In this document: piece by piece, positions 1-10,849 of the stretch
How the letters are laid out: the number at the start of each line of letters is the position of its first letter
Numbering within the stretch: position 1 is the stretch's first letter
NCBI RefSeq assembly: GCF_000283155.1
Contig: NW_004454171.1
Location: forward strand, 11,692,609-11,756,608
Source of the DNA: Ceratotherium simum simum
Taxonomy: Eukaryota; Chordata; Mammalia; Perissodactyla; Rhinocerotidae
Direction of reading: 5' to 3'
DNA length: 64,000 nucleotides
The notes under the pieces: generated by a model
What the model was told of the DNA's origin: nothing
What the model saw: the letters and a program-made list of their open reading frames with translations, nothing else
Database searches by the model: none
Made by a program: the position numbers and the translations under genes

Positions 1-244
1 GGTCTTAACAGAAAAAGACTGTGGTCCCCAAAGGAAGAAGGAATTCTGCCTCCAGACTGCCTTTGAACTCATGACTGCAGCATCAACTGTTCCCTGGATC
101 TCCAGTCTGCCAGTCTGCCCTGCAGATTTCGAAGTTGCCAGCCTCCACAACTGTGTGAGCCAATTCCTTAAAATCTCTCTCTCTCTCTCTCTGTGTATAT
201 ACATCCTTTTGATTCTGTTTCTCTGGATAACTCTAACTAATATA
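1..244 (+). mobile_element. MLT2B-type ERVL LTR, 3' part (cut by window start)
   Basis: The 3' portion of an endogenous-retrovirus (ERVL class) LTR in sense orientation. The text runs through the recognisable stretch ggaattctgcctccagactg, then gagccaattccttaaaatct, a CT-rich tract (about 174-193), and the LTR end ctctggataactctaactaa. No internal retroviral sequence is visible beyond the LTR, so it is probably a solitary LTR or an LTR whose partner lies outside the window. The family label is from memory of the consensus and is approximate. Confidence 0.75.
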
Positions 245-480
245 TGCATATGGTATCTCCTTAGCTACAGACAAACCCTATGCATGTGTATTGACATTTG
301 AATAGGTTTGTATGATCATGGGGAAAACTGAGGAAGAATTTGCACCAGCTGAAAATACTGATGTGTGTGTGGGTTGAGGAAGAGGACAAAGGGAAAAAAA
401 GTCTAGAGCAAAATGGAACTAGCATGAAAGGAAAGTACAACAAAACTGCAAGTATATAAAAATGGAACATGCATGAAAAG

Positions 481-660
481 AAAGACCTAAATCAACCAAA
501 TTTTAAAAAGTTCAATGGGGACCAGATAGTAAAGGGCCTTTCACACCAGGCTAAAGAGCGCTGACTTATCCTGAACACAGTGGAGAGTCATCAAAGGTTT
601 GAAGCACACACGTAACGACGATTTGAAGAGAATTTGCCTAGATAAGCTCATTTCAGGGTG
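481..660 (+). repeat. Ancient GA-rich dispersed repeat, left part
   Basis: The text (agtaaagggcctttcacacc, then a cagtggagagtcatcaaagg segment) resembles a long, old, GA-rich mammalian interspersed repeat whose family name I cannot give. The MIR at 662 appears inserted here, since similar GA-rich text of the same kind resumes after it at about 930. Inference only; a repeat-library search would settle it. Confidence 0.4.
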
Positions 661-661
661 C

Positions 662-925
662 AGTAGGAGCAGAGTGCTTAGGAGCTCGGGCTTCACATCA
701 GGCAGATCTGGGTTCAAATCCCAGCTCTACCACTTACTTGAGTGTGATCTTTTATATGTGATTTAACTCCTCTGAGTTGCAGTGCCTTCTCTATAAAATA
801 GGAGTAATAACAATACCTACTTCACAAGGTGTCTGTGAGTCTCCGATGAGATTATATATGAAAAGCACCTAACATGCTGTATGCCGGCAGAGTCAACAGT
901 TACATCTATTACTACTGTTGTTTTT
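662..925 (+). mobile_element. MIR SINE, sense
   Basis: Sense MIR (tRNA-derived, core-SINE). Recognised by the B-box region gggttcaaatcccagctctaccactta, the ctgagttgcagtgccttctc segment, aaaataggagtaataacaat, and the 3' part with agcacctaacatgctgtatg. It is diverged, as expected for an old element, with no clear target duplication. Confidence 0.85.
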
Positions 926-929
926 GTTG

Positions 930-1290
930 TTATTAGAGATAGAGGCAGCAAGATTACTAGGGGACTATTGGAAGAGTCCAAGTAAAATTTGCAAAAAGTA
1001 GTTCAGCGGTTGGTAGAGTAGATCAACACAGCCAGAGTAACATAAGGAAAGTTGTGTGTGTGTGTGTGCGCGCGCACGTGAGCGCGCACGCGTGTGCCTG
1101 CTGAGTTTAGAGCAAAGAGGCATTAGCAGTAGGAGTGAGTGGAGGGGAGGATCTTGGAGGTGAAATCTACAAGATTATTTCAATATCAAAGATGCTGCAG
1201 AAGTCTCGGGATTAGACAGTGATGCTAGTAAGGGTGGAGAAGCAGGTTTGGGAGAAGGGTATACCATAAGGAGTTTGGTTTAGGACATAA
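930..1290 (+). repeat. Ancient GA-rich dispersed repeat, right part
   Basis: GA-rich text with agagatagaggcagcaagat, ggtagagtagatcaacacag and a segment ending near ggaggtgaaatctacaagat. It fits the continuation of the same unnamed dispersed repeat seen at 481-660 and again at 10850-11590. It contains the GT/GC alternating tract at 1053-1096. Confidence 0.35.
1053..1096. repeat. (TG)n/(GC)n alternating purine-pyrimidine microsatellite
   Basis: A TG dinucleotide run passes directly into GCGCGCAC, then GTGAGCGCGCAC and GCGTGTG. Alternation of purine and pyrimidine is broken only at the GTGAGC step. Such tracts favour Z-DNA and mutate in length. Confidence 0.9.
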
Positions 1291-1465
1291 CAATGCTAAT
1301 ATTTATTGAGTGCTTATTTCTTATGACCCTCACAACATCCTACACAGTTGTTACAATGACCTTCCCCATTTCACAGATGAGGAAACTGAAGAGCAGAGAC
1401 ATTAACCAACTTGCACAGGATCACAGAGCTAACAATTGCTGGAACTGGGTTATGAAGAGATGAAG
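1291..1465 (-). mobile_element. MIR SINE, antisense
   Basis: Antisense MIR: aatatttattgagtgcttat, the ccctcacaacatcctacaca segment, ccccatttcacagatgagga, then ttgcacaggatcacagagct and aactgggttatgaag. This is the reverse complement of the MIR 3' half through the B-box area. Confidence 0.85.
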
Positions 1466-1689
1466 AGAATTTCAAAATGGAGGACAGGGTCAAAGGCATG
1501 AAGGGTTGCTAAGAGCCTGGAAGGATCAATATTGGAAAAAAGACATTGGATTTAGCCATTGGGAGGCAACCTTATCCTTGTTAGGGTCTGAGTTCAATGG
1601 CTTTAGGAGCAGAGCATACATAAGAGGAAATGGTAAGTACTATTTTTTCAAGGAATGTAACAGCCAAGGGCAGGAGACAGATAGGAAGG

Positions 1690-2250
1690 CAGTTACAATG
1701 TCTTGCCTCCACTCGAAACCCTGCAAAGGCTCCTTAGTTCACTCAGAATAAAGTAAAATCCTTACCTTAGCCTACAGGCTCCTAACTGATCTGGCCCCCA
1801 CCTACCACTTTGGTTCCATCACCCGCCACTCTCCAGCTGACCGGCTGTGCTCCACCCTCACGGGCCCTCTTGTTCTTTCTGGAACACACGCTCTCCTACT
1901 CCGAGATTTCACACTCCCATCTTCTCTCGGCCTGGACCACTATCCCCCAGATGTTCACATCTCTTTCTTTAGGTCTCCATCATGTCTCCATGTTGGAGGC
2001 CTTCCCTGATCAACTTCTCCAAAACAGCATTCCTCCTACCCCTGCCATCTTCCATTGCTCCTCTTGCTTTGTTTTTCTTCATAGCACTCATCAGCATCAC
2101 CAGATGTTTACCTGTTTAGTGTTTGCTTTCCAACATCAAATATGAATTCCATGAGAAGAGGGACTTGCTTTATATTTCTTATAACACCTCCAGCAATTGG
2201 AACCATTGTTGACACATGATAGTAGCTCCATAAAGATTTGTTAAAAGAAT
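1690..2250 (+). mobile_element. L2 LINE 3' end, sense
   Basis: L2 3' region including the end of its ORF and the 3' UTR. Recognised by aaaggctccttagttcactc, ctgatctggcccccacctac, ggaggccttccctgatcaac, tttgtttttcttcatagcac and the terminal atagtagctccataaagatt. Open frames here (for example 1810-2145, 111 codons) are L2 remnants, not host genes. L2 elements are extinct in placental mammals. Confidence 0.85.
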
Positions 2251-2259
2251 TAAGAAATA

Positions 2260-2885
2260 AAGCTGGGAGGCTGTGTTCCTCTTCCCAAGAAACTCATAAT
2301 TTAATTGAGCGTTTATAATGCTCACACACACACACACAATATTCAAGCGAGCACAAGTTAATCTAGAGCAAAAACAGAGCAAATGAGCCTCATGAATAGA
2401 CAGGAAACACTGTACAAGTGAAGAGGTTCAAGTGAGATTTTTTGGAAGAGGACGGGAACTTGGATTTACAAGAAGGAAAGTGTAAGTGAGGAATGAGTAA
2501 TGTTTTATCTAAAGACAGGGGGTGAGGGAGGGTTGAAAAAGCAAGTCATGCAGAGATAATCAGTTCTCTGGAGGGCTCAAAATACATTATTAATGATTTC
2601 TCTCTCTCTTTCTCTGTCTCTCTCATTCACACACACACAATAAAACACCGTAGAAATTCCTCTAGTAAAACTGGGGTTTGCCCATTAGTTTTATTTATTT
2701 ATATATGACTTATGCACTGCCTTCCTCCAACAAGTTTCCAGAAATTTTGTGAATAAAACAGAGAATTCAGAACTAATGTGATTAAAAAAACACTGATGAA
2801 GTTTTACATCGTTTGTATTTAGGAGACAAGGAAAACCCATCGAAGTCACTCTTGTGTTATTTAATGCCTTAGTTACTGGGGAAGC
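2260..2885. other. No gene; simple repeats only
   Basis: AT-rich sequence with a short CA run (about 2321-2338) and a CT/CA tract (about 2598-2640). The beginning weakly resembles an ancient dispersed repeat, but I cannot name it. Confidence 0.5.
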
Positions 2886-3058
2886 CAGTGGTTCTCAATT
2901 CTGATTTCACTTTATAGTCACTGGGAGAGCTTTAAGAAACACCTATGGCCAGGCCCTGCACCAACCAATTATTTCAGAGATTTTGAGAGTGGAGTGTGGG
3001 CACAGATATGTCCACAAATCTCCTCATGTGCCTATAAAATTCATCAGATTGAGAACCA
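2886..3058 (+). mobile_element. MER5B-like hAT (Charlie) DNA transposon
   Basis: Short non-autonomous hAT element about 173 bp long, bounded by near-perfect terminal inverted repeats: cagtggttctcaa at the left and ttgagaaccac at the right. Internal text (tcactgggagagctttaaga and aggccctgcaccaaccaatt) fits MER5B-class elements. It has no coding capacity and would have depended on a Charlie transposase. Confidence 0.85.
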
Positions 3059-3889
3059 CAAAGCTAATACATTCACTCCACATTGAATCCCTGAGCACCC
3101 AAAGGTGCCCTGGAGGAGCTGTGATGTCCACATGCACAGGTAAGATGAATTAGAGAAGGGATTTTTCCCTAATAACTTATATATCTTTATAACCTGAACA
3201 TCTTGTCTACTAACTTCTATTACTATCCCAATCTTTTTGATTAGTTCAGGGTATTAATGAGTAATCACAAAATTTCCCTACATTTTAAACAGTAATATGG
3301 AAACAGAACTCCTGAGAGACATGTGGTGGCAAAGAGAGAGGTAAAGCTATACAATTGGTCAAGGATAGAATGCGTTTGGTCAACGTGACTTATGGACAAT
3401 TGTGAGTCAACTCAGATGCCCAAGTGTGTCAATGTGGACAACTTTCACATTGCTCTCTCTCTTTCTCTCTCTCCCTGTCTCTCAATTTTTGACCTCCAAT
3501 CCTTTATTTTAAAATTTAACTTAAAATGCACAATTACGCTATCTATAATCTATTTATAAACATTCAAAGTTCATAGAAATAGATGTTCATTTTTATTAAT
3601 ATTTTTCTTTATTACCTGTCACATAGGCAAAAAATTCAGCTTACTATGGGATAAAAGAAAGGAGGCAAAGAGAAATTAGGTGTAAATTGCCACCCACAAT
3701 TTGGGAACCACTGAGCATGTTGGGCTGCTCTGAATTCACCTAAACACATCTGGGTGCCTGGACTCAAACCTGCAGTTTAACGGGGTGGGTCCTGTCCTAC
3801 TCATAACTAATGCAGAGGTTTGGTCCTTACAATATTGATCAGGTTCGAGCTTAACTCTTAAGACTGCTGCCAGGCTTCCTACTTCCATT
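3059..3889. other. No gene seen; CT tract
   Basis: AT-rich unique-looking sequence. A CT/CTTT tract lies at about 3451-3484. No open frame or repeat is recognised with confidence. Confidence 0.5.
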
Positions 3890-4464
3890 GTTTTCCATTG
3901 CTGTCATGACCAATTAGCACAGACTTAGTAGCTTTAAACAGCACTTTGTTTCTCATGGTTCTGTAGGTCAGAAATGTTGGTGGCTTGATTGGTTTCTCTG
4001 CTCTGAGTCCTCCGAGGTGGACAGCAAGAAGTCAGCCAGCCTGGGCCTTTATCTGGAAGCCCTGGGAGAAGAACCCACTTCCAGGCTCATTCCGGTTGTT
4101 CAAAGAGTTCATTTCCAGTGGTTGTAGGACCAGGGTCCTCATTTCCTTGCTGACTGTCTGTTGGGCGCTTCTCAGATCCTTCAGGCCACCTGCATCCTCA
4201 TCATAATGCCCCCTCCATCTCAGAGCCAGCAACAGCCGGTCAAGTCCTCATACTTTGAATCTCTCTGACTCTAACTGGAGAAAATTCTCCGGTTTAAAGA
4301 TTCATGTGATTAGATTGGGCCCACCCAGATAATCCAGGATAATCTCCCTATTTTAAGGTCTGTAACCTTAATTACTTCTGCAAAGTCCGCATTGCCCTGT
4401 AATGTGACATCTTCAGTTTCCAGGGATCCGAGCATGGACATCTTTGGAGTCCATTCTGCCTACC
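3890..4464 (-). mobile_element. MLT1-type (ERVL-MaLR) LTR, antisense
   Basis: Antisense MaLR LTR. Seen as cattgctgtcatgaccaatt, the gtttctcatggttctgtagg segment, ttgggcccacccagataatc, caggataatctccctatttt and the distal tggacatctttggagtccat. The layout fits the MLT1C/D group. Short open frames in it on both strands are not genes. Confidence 0.8.
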
Positions 4465-4610
4465 TCATTGCTCACAGCCCATAAAATGACTACCACAAAC
4501 CCCCTGTGTCTGTGTATCTCATCATTCAATCCAAGTTAACTTGAAATTTCACAAAGGCTACCTTTCTTCATGCAAGTTTCATGCCTGTGTTATTAGACAA
4601 GATGCAGTCC

Positions 4611-4968
4611 ACTGTCAGTCTGTTCGGGCTGCTATACAAAAATACCGTAGACTGGGTGGCTTAACAAATATTTATTTCTCATAGTTCTGGAGACTGGGAA
4701 GTCCAAGATGAAGGTGCTGGTAGATTCAGTGTCTGGCGAGAGCCTGCTTCCTGGTTCATAGAGGACTGTCTGCTCACTGTGTCCTCATCAGGGGCGAGGG
4801 AGCTCTCGGGAGTCCCTTATAAGAGCAATAATCCCTGTCATGAGGGCTCTACCCTCATGACCTAATCACCTCCTCAAAGACCCCACCTCCAAATACCATC
4901 ACATTACGGGTTAGGTTTCAGCATATGAATTTCAGGGGGACACAAACGTCAAGTCTGTAGCCCCTACC
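4611..4968 (-). mobile_element. MLT1-type (ERVL-MaLR) LTR, antisense, second copy
   Basis: Antisense MaLR LTR of a different subfamily from its neighbour. Seen as gtctgttcgggctgctatac, gactgggtggcttaacaaat, agttctggagactgggaagt, the cctcatgacctaatcacctc segment and cagcatatgaatttcagggg. It sits about 150 bp after the previous MLT1 in the same orientation, but the two differ enough to be separate insertions rather than a provirus pair. Confidence 0.8.
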
Positions 4969-6625
4969 AAGAATTTTGAAGAGTCAGGTTCCTTGTATAA
5001 CACAGGAATAATGAACCGTTTCCCACAAAAAAAAAAAAGAACATTAAAAAAAATTAATGTTTCTTGACCTTTATTTTGCCCATAACAAGTTGAAAGCAAA
5101 CCATAAAGAAAGTTATGGTCTGCATGATTAGTGCTATAACAATTCCTTTCTTTATTTTATGACTATAGCAGTAACGTATTTGAATAGTTTAAAAAAACCA
5201 GATGCTTAAATTGTTTATAAATAAAGGAACAGAGGAAGCACTTAGAATAACAATTCTTAACTCCAAAACTCTATTTGTTTAATCTTTTTATTTTTAAACA
5301 TGGTTGGTGCTGCATATAGACATTCCATTACTATGCATAATATTAATGTCATTCAATGATAGACGTTTTACAAGTGGCAAGAAAATCTATCAGCTTTGAT
5401 GGGGGTTATATAATGGAACTCACACTAAAAAGAGGACCAAAGTGAAATGGAATAGTTTCCAAGGTTGGAAACAAGGAGGAATGATATTAAATTATCACCT
5501 AGGAAACCAGAGAGATAAATTTTTAAAGATTTCACCATTAAGGTCAGTTGGAGTTTATTGTCAAGATAAAAAAATATGCCTTTACCTCAGCTGCATCAAG
5601 GAGGAGGAAGTCAGGAGCAGAGAACAAGAAGCATGGGGGATCCCATCCTAGGCTGTGAGGCCTGGTCTGTAGCTGCTCCTCACATCGAAGAGGAGGCCAT
5701 GGAAGTCAGGGCGTGGGAGAGGCAGAGCTGCCTGTGTACATCAGTCCTTCTGCTCCCCCTCACCCCTCTTACACTTAGACAAGTGACATTCAGCACCGTG
5801 GCTGCAAATGCCATTAGGCAAATGAGCATGTGACAGTGAGTGCAGATGCCTTTGAAAGTCTATATGATATTCTAATTCAGAAGCAAAAGTCTTGTATGTC
5901 TGTGACCCTGGGTAATTGTTTTTGTACTGGCTGCCAAAAAAATCACAGTAAAGTCGTTTCAGGCACTTCTTTCTAAACACAGTGATGCTTTTATGAGGCT
6001 AATAAACCCATCTCTAAAACGCTGTAAATTTATATATTTAGAAATTCTGCTGAAAGCATATAACCTTTTCTGAAGTACACAGTGTACTTGTTTTTTAGAC
6101 TGAAAGCTTTGCAACATGCCATGGCCAAAAGTAGTAACATTCAGATCTAAATGTGAAATATTAAAGAACAGCCGCTGATACGTGGAAGAACCCCACATAT
6201 TACTACAGCTACAGTCTGACTGCTGTAGGCAGTGGTTATCCCTTGGGTACCAGAGCAAGGAAGGCCTCAAGGCATGTGCTGAGTGGAAGGTGGTGCCATT
6301 ATTTTTCCAAACATGACTCTGAATATATTTTTATTTCACCTCAGGTTAGAAAACCAATCAACCAACCAACAATGACAATTCCATCCAAAGTTACTTCTGT
6401 CATTACACATAGAGAGTTTAGTGCCTATTGTTGGAAGCTGTAGGTTACAGCAGATCTCAATCAAGGTCAATACTAAAGGGCAAAGTGAATCTAGAAGCAC
6501 TGAACACTAGGTCTGGAATGGATCTTAGAGATCCTCTAATCCAGAGGTTCCCAATCCATGGGTTTCAGGCTGCTATCATAACAAAGGAACTAAGAATCTG
6601 TAAGTGCAACAAGCCTCATATATAG
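4969..6625. other. No gene recognised (1.65 kb)
   Basis: Includes a poly(A) tract (about 5027-5039) and AT-rich sequence. Open frames of 65-103 codons occur on both strands (for example 5959-6270 minus, 103 codons) but show no recognisable domain or gene context. Around 6510-6555 the text agatcctctaatccagaggt resembles a MIR3-like fragment. Confidence 0.5.
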
Positions 6626-6685
6626 CACTCACACACACATTTATATATATATACACTCACAAACACATCCACACACACTTATTGC
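6626..6685. repeat. CA/TA simple repeat
   Basis: Interrupted microsatellite: a CA-rich run, then a TA run (tatatatata), then further CA-rich text. Confidence 0.8.
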
Positions 6686-6689
6686 ATTT

Positions 6690-7534
6690 TAAATTATAAT
6701 ATATCGAAATCATTTTTATTCCCTTCTCCTTTCCAAGATGGTAGTCAGGCTCTTTGTGTAACATTGGCTCAGAATCAGTTCGAATTTCTTCCTGTATTTT
6801 ATTTTCTGAAACCCTAAGCTCCTTGGAGAAATTAAGTTGTGAGCAGGGGAGAGAGGTAGAAGCTTTAAACCAAAGGGAGAAATATTTTCCATACTGAGAA
6901 AGATATGAAAGTTTTGGAGACTATACAGTACACTGGAACAGCAATAGAATCACTGGGGTAGGGAATTTTATAGTCTGTCTAGCATCTCTGGGAAGGCACA
7001 CCAACCGACAACCAGGACTTTTATATTTGGCAGAGATTACCACGCCCAGAGAACCAGCAAGTGAGGCGACCGTAAAAGGGCCAAGTGGTTTTGGACAATA
7101 GGAGTTTCAGTGGTAAGTCAGCGTGGGTTGAAGATTGGAGGGATCCTAGGATTGAAGGAGGAGCCCCAACAATGACTGAAATTAGATAAATTACTATACT
7201 GACAAAATCATTTTTGTGATATTCAGATTCATATTTAAGCTGTTTTTCAAAAAGAAACATTTCATCTTCACCAGAATTTATGGAATAAGACTAGTATCTG
7301 CTATAAATATGTATATACAACTACTCTGAAAATATATATAATGCTGTTTGGTAAATACAATGAAATTTAATTAAAAGAAGTTCTAAGTTTGTTGTTTAGG
7401 TATCATCAATTTTTCAATCAATGGTCACTAACATTACAACTGCCATCAGGTTGGTTTCCTCATGATGACATTAAAATGATGACATAGAAAAATAGATTCT
7501 CATGCTGCATTGAAAATCACTACTCTTCTCCATC
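6690..7534. other. No gene recognised
   Basis: Unique-looking AT-rich DNA; the only open frames are short (79 codons at 7021-7260 minus) and unrecognised. Confidence 0.5.
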
Positions 7535-7645
7535 CCTCTCATTTTTCAAAGGACGAAACTGAGACTTCACAAGATTAAGTTACTTTCCCCAGATAACCTG
7601 AGGAAGTAATGTCTGAGCTGCCCCAGCACTCAGCTTGTCCCACTA
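7535..7645 (-). mobile_element. MIR SINE fragment, antisense
   Basis: Text ctcatttttcaaaggacgaa, actgagacttcacaagatta and agttactttccccagataac corresponds to the antisense MIR segment around 'cagatgaggaaactgaggc ... gtcacacagc'. Diverged fragment. Confidence 0.55.
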
Positions 7646-8023
7646 TATCATGGGAGGAGCCAGACGAAGAAGGGGACTGGCCCTGGCTGCCTCTCCTGAG
7701 TGGTCAGGGCAATCCTCCTCTGACGGTTGTTGCTGCTGCATCTGAGAGAAAATTACCCAGCGGCACACACTTGATCATCCTCCGTCTTCCTGCTCTGATT
7801 CTGTTGGCCTGCCTCCTCTGTGCTGTCTCCTGCTCGAGGTCTCTTGATCTATCCCTTTCTTTTAACCAGAGTGAAATGTTTAAAATGTTTTTGATGCATA
7901 TTTAATAAAATTTTACTTTTCCCACCTTTAACTTTTGCATCAGAAAGATTTTTACCATCTCTATTGCTTTCTCTGGACAACAATCAGTTGCCTTTCTCTT
8001 CCAATGTATTACAACTGATTCCT
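7646..8023. other. No gene recognised
   Basis: Moderately GC-rich then AT-rich. A 98-codon plus-strand frame (7609-7905) starts inside the MIR fragment and has no recognisable domain; I regard it as chance. Confidence 0.5.
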
Positions 8024-8034
8024 TGTGAAGTTCT

Positions 8035-8553
8035 TTTTTTTCTATCCAGATACAACTGACATATAACATTATACTAGTTTCATGTGTACAACATAATGAT
8101 TTGATATTTGTATATATTGCAAAATGATCACCACAATAAGTCCTGTTAATATCCATCACCTCAAGGTTATAATTTTTTTTCTTGTGATGAGAAATTTTAA
8201 GATCTATTCTCCTAGCAAATTTCAAATATACAATACAGTATTATTAACTATAGTCACCATGCTGTATATTACATCTTCAGGACTTTTTTTGTTTTGTTTT
8301 TAAGATTTTACATATAAGTGAGATCATATGGCATTTGTATTTCTCAGTCTGACTTATTTCACTTAGCACAGTGCCCTCACAGTCCATCCATGTTGTCTCA
8401 AATGGTAAGATTTCCTTCTTTTTATGGCTAAATAATATTCCATTGCATATATATATGATATATATATTATATGTATAATAATATTCCATTGTGTGTGTGT
8501 GTATATATATATAACATGTATACATACATTTTCTTTATCCATTCATCCATCGA
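8035..8553 (-). mobile_element. 5'-truncated L1 LINE 3' end, antisense, with target duplication
   Basis: Antisense L1M 3' end, oriented with its poly(A) (seen as poly-T at 8034-8041) on the left. Hallmarks are tatagtcaccatgctgtata, ataagtgagatcatatggca and catccatgttgtctcaaatg; the reverse reading near 8277-8525 shows the ORF2 C-terminal motifs KKKEILPF and ETTWMD. It is flanked by the perfect 11-bp direct repeat TGTGAAGTTCT at 8024-8034 and 8554-8564, the target-site duplication of the insertion. An internal TA/TG microsatellite (about 8446-8520) has expanded inside it. Confidence 0.9.
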
Positions 8554-8598
8554 TGTGAAGTTCTTGAGAAAAGACTTCCAATTCTTTCCCCAAAAGAA

Positions 8599-8660
8599 TA
8601 TCATATTGGATATTCCTATATCATAATTGGATAATCCAATATCGTATTGGATATTCCTAG
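8599..8660 (+). repeat. Short imperfect direct repeat (ATTGGATATTCCTA)
   Basis: Two copies of attggatattccta, preceded by atatca and atatcg respectively, are separated by about 25 bp containing the related ataattggataatccaatat. The interval is rich in GGAT/ATCC inverted motifs. Confidence 0.85.
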
Positions 8661-8664
8661 AGGC

Positions 8665-8833
8665 AGTGTGGCTTCCTAACTAGCTGTGCATCAGAAACAC
8701 AAAAACCACTTATTATGAAATGCAGATTCCTGGGTCCCAGCTTCTGATTCAACACCTTTTACCTGCACCCATCACTCCCCAGGTGATTCTGATACAGACA
8801 CAGCCTTGGGGACCTCTACTCTAAGGCAAACGG
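8665..8833 (+). mobile_element. MER5A-like hAT element
   Basis: Text gctgtgcatcagaaacacaa, aaatgcagattcctgggtcc, cttctgattcaacaccttt and ccaggtgattctgatacaga matches the body of MER5A-type Charlie-derived elements. The terminal repeats are eroded. Confidence 0.75.
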
Positions 8834-10526
8834 GCATGAGCAAATCTACAAAGCGGTTTTAATTACAGCTAAACATCATTATTAATGACAGAGCTTCTAG
8901 AAAAGGCTTTGTTTAATTGACCATTTGATAAAGTGAACTGATCAGTTCTATTGGACAATATGTTCAGTAGACAACAGGGGAAACTCTATTAGCCTGAGGA
9001 ATAAAATTTACTGACTCCTGAAGTCTATCATTAATTAATAAAACATTGGGACTTTCTCCTTCTGAGATCATAATTTATTAATTGAAAGCATTGCAAAATC
9101 TTACGTGAATTTCATTCGACAAACATTGATTGAAAGGCTACTATGTTTGGTGTACTCTACCAGCTAGAGGGTCTACAAGGGTGTGTTAATCTTTGCCCTT
9201 CCTTTATGAAGATCATAGTTTAGTAATGAGGAGGAAAATTATCCTATGCCTATTTACACTTCCACTTCTGGTTTTTCCCCTGCAGTGGTATTGTCAGCTG
9301 GCATTCTTTGAAATTCATATTAAAATGGTTTGGGGAGGAAATAAAAGAATTGAGACCATGATGACTCTTTTCTTTGTTATTCTGGGAGATTTAAAGAAAT
9401 GAAAATGAGGAGCTGGTAGCACTTCAGACAAAATTACTTTAGCCTCTAATGGCCAGCCCAGCTCTTTGCTAGGGTTAATTTTGTCGAGAGGACGTTAACC
9501 ATGGAGCAAACTTTTCTGTTTCCTCTGAAGGCGGCTGAATGATCTTGTATGCTAGAACAATGAGGCACCTGTGGGTTGTTCTTTTTAATTAAAAACTCTT
9601 TCATGGGATGGACTTTCAGGCATTTACTTGTGGTAAATGCTAGAATTTTGTCCACCTCATTTTCCAAAGTCCAATTTGTAAATTGTGTTTAAAAATAGCC
9701 TCCAGGTTTGAGCTCACAATAAAAAATTCACAGCAGTCTCTGAAGGATGGATTTACAGACTATTCCAATTAGAAAGTAAACAAGATTGCGATGTGTCTCT
9801 TGTATGTATGAGTGTTTATAAGCACCTGGAAATTGGCAGAGGACTCCTGAGAGAACAGAGAAAAGTCGACTAAGATTGTCACATTGGAAGACCTTAGGCC
9901 ATCATAGCTGAGAGTGAGTTTGAACAGAAAGTCTTCTGATCAACCTAGAGAATGAGAGGGGAGTTAGCCAGAGAGCTGAAAGGATTAGAAAATCCAGTGA
10001 GAGCAACTGTTAAGCAGTTAGTGAGGTGTGAAGCTCAGCTGTATTCAGGAGAATGCTATCCTGATATGAACTTTCAGAATATTCCCTAGGAGGGACTGGT
10101 GAAGTAACAGTCTATTAACCAAGTGCTACTCTTGATGATTTTAGAGCAACTGCCTCACTTCCCCTTATTCCAGCATAGATCCAGGGTCCTTGTCCTGAGG
10201 AGAGGGTGAGCAAAGAACTTTCCAGAAGAACCAGCTGCTATTGAAGCTCATTCTACACCAGCATTTGGATGGATGGTGAATGCATGTGTAAATGAGAACT
10301 GGTTTCCAGAAAATACAACTCAATGCCAGCTTCTAGCTCATTTCCAACATTAGTTCCTATTTCTCAATTAAAGATTTATATATTTTAAGGCTTCCATTGG
10401 TAAAATGCTACAAATTATAGCAAAAACTCAACTCTTATTCATTTGTTCTATCAACACTTATGGTAAGCTATTTGAAGAACTGTATCAACAATAATATTAA
10501 GCTTTATGTTGTCTTTTTATGTTGAG
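8834..10526. other. No gene recognised (1.7 kb)
   Basis: Mostly unique-looking. Around 9110-9215 the text acaaacattgattgaaaggc tactatg resembles the start of an ancient dispersed repeat. Open frames of 69-73 codons have no domain signal. Confidence 0.45.
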
Positions 10527-10720
10527 TATATGTTGTCTTAGTCATTCATCCAACATATACTTTTGAGCACCTTCTATGTGCTAGGACTGTACCAGGTTCT
10601 GGGGATACAAAAAATAGACATAATTTCTCCATTACTCAAAGTAACAATTGAAAGGGAGGGAGACATTAAATTAATAACTAAAAGGAATGTGTAATTGCAA
10701 ACTGTGACATATACTGTATT
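10527..10720 (+). repeat. Ancient dispersed repeat fragment
   Basis: Text cattcatccaacatatactt, gagcaccttctatgtgctag and ggttctggggatacaaaaaa is a familiar start of an old mammalian dispersed repeat. The same motif occurs, more decayed, at 9110 and 37600. It may be the left part of the GA-rich repeat that continues at 10850. Confidence 0.45.
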
Positions 10721-10849
10721 AATCAGGATGAGATAAATTATGCTGTGGCCACAAACAATCTCAACACCTCATTGCTTGCAATAATAAAAGTGTACTTCTT
10801 GTTCACAAAAAGTCCACTGTGGAACTATGCAATTCTCCAGGGCAGACAA

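Noticed and set aside
3890..4968. Two nearby antisense LTRs as a possible provirus
   Set aside because: They are different MLT1-type subfamilies separated by only about 150 bp without retroviral internal genes; two solo insertions are more likely.
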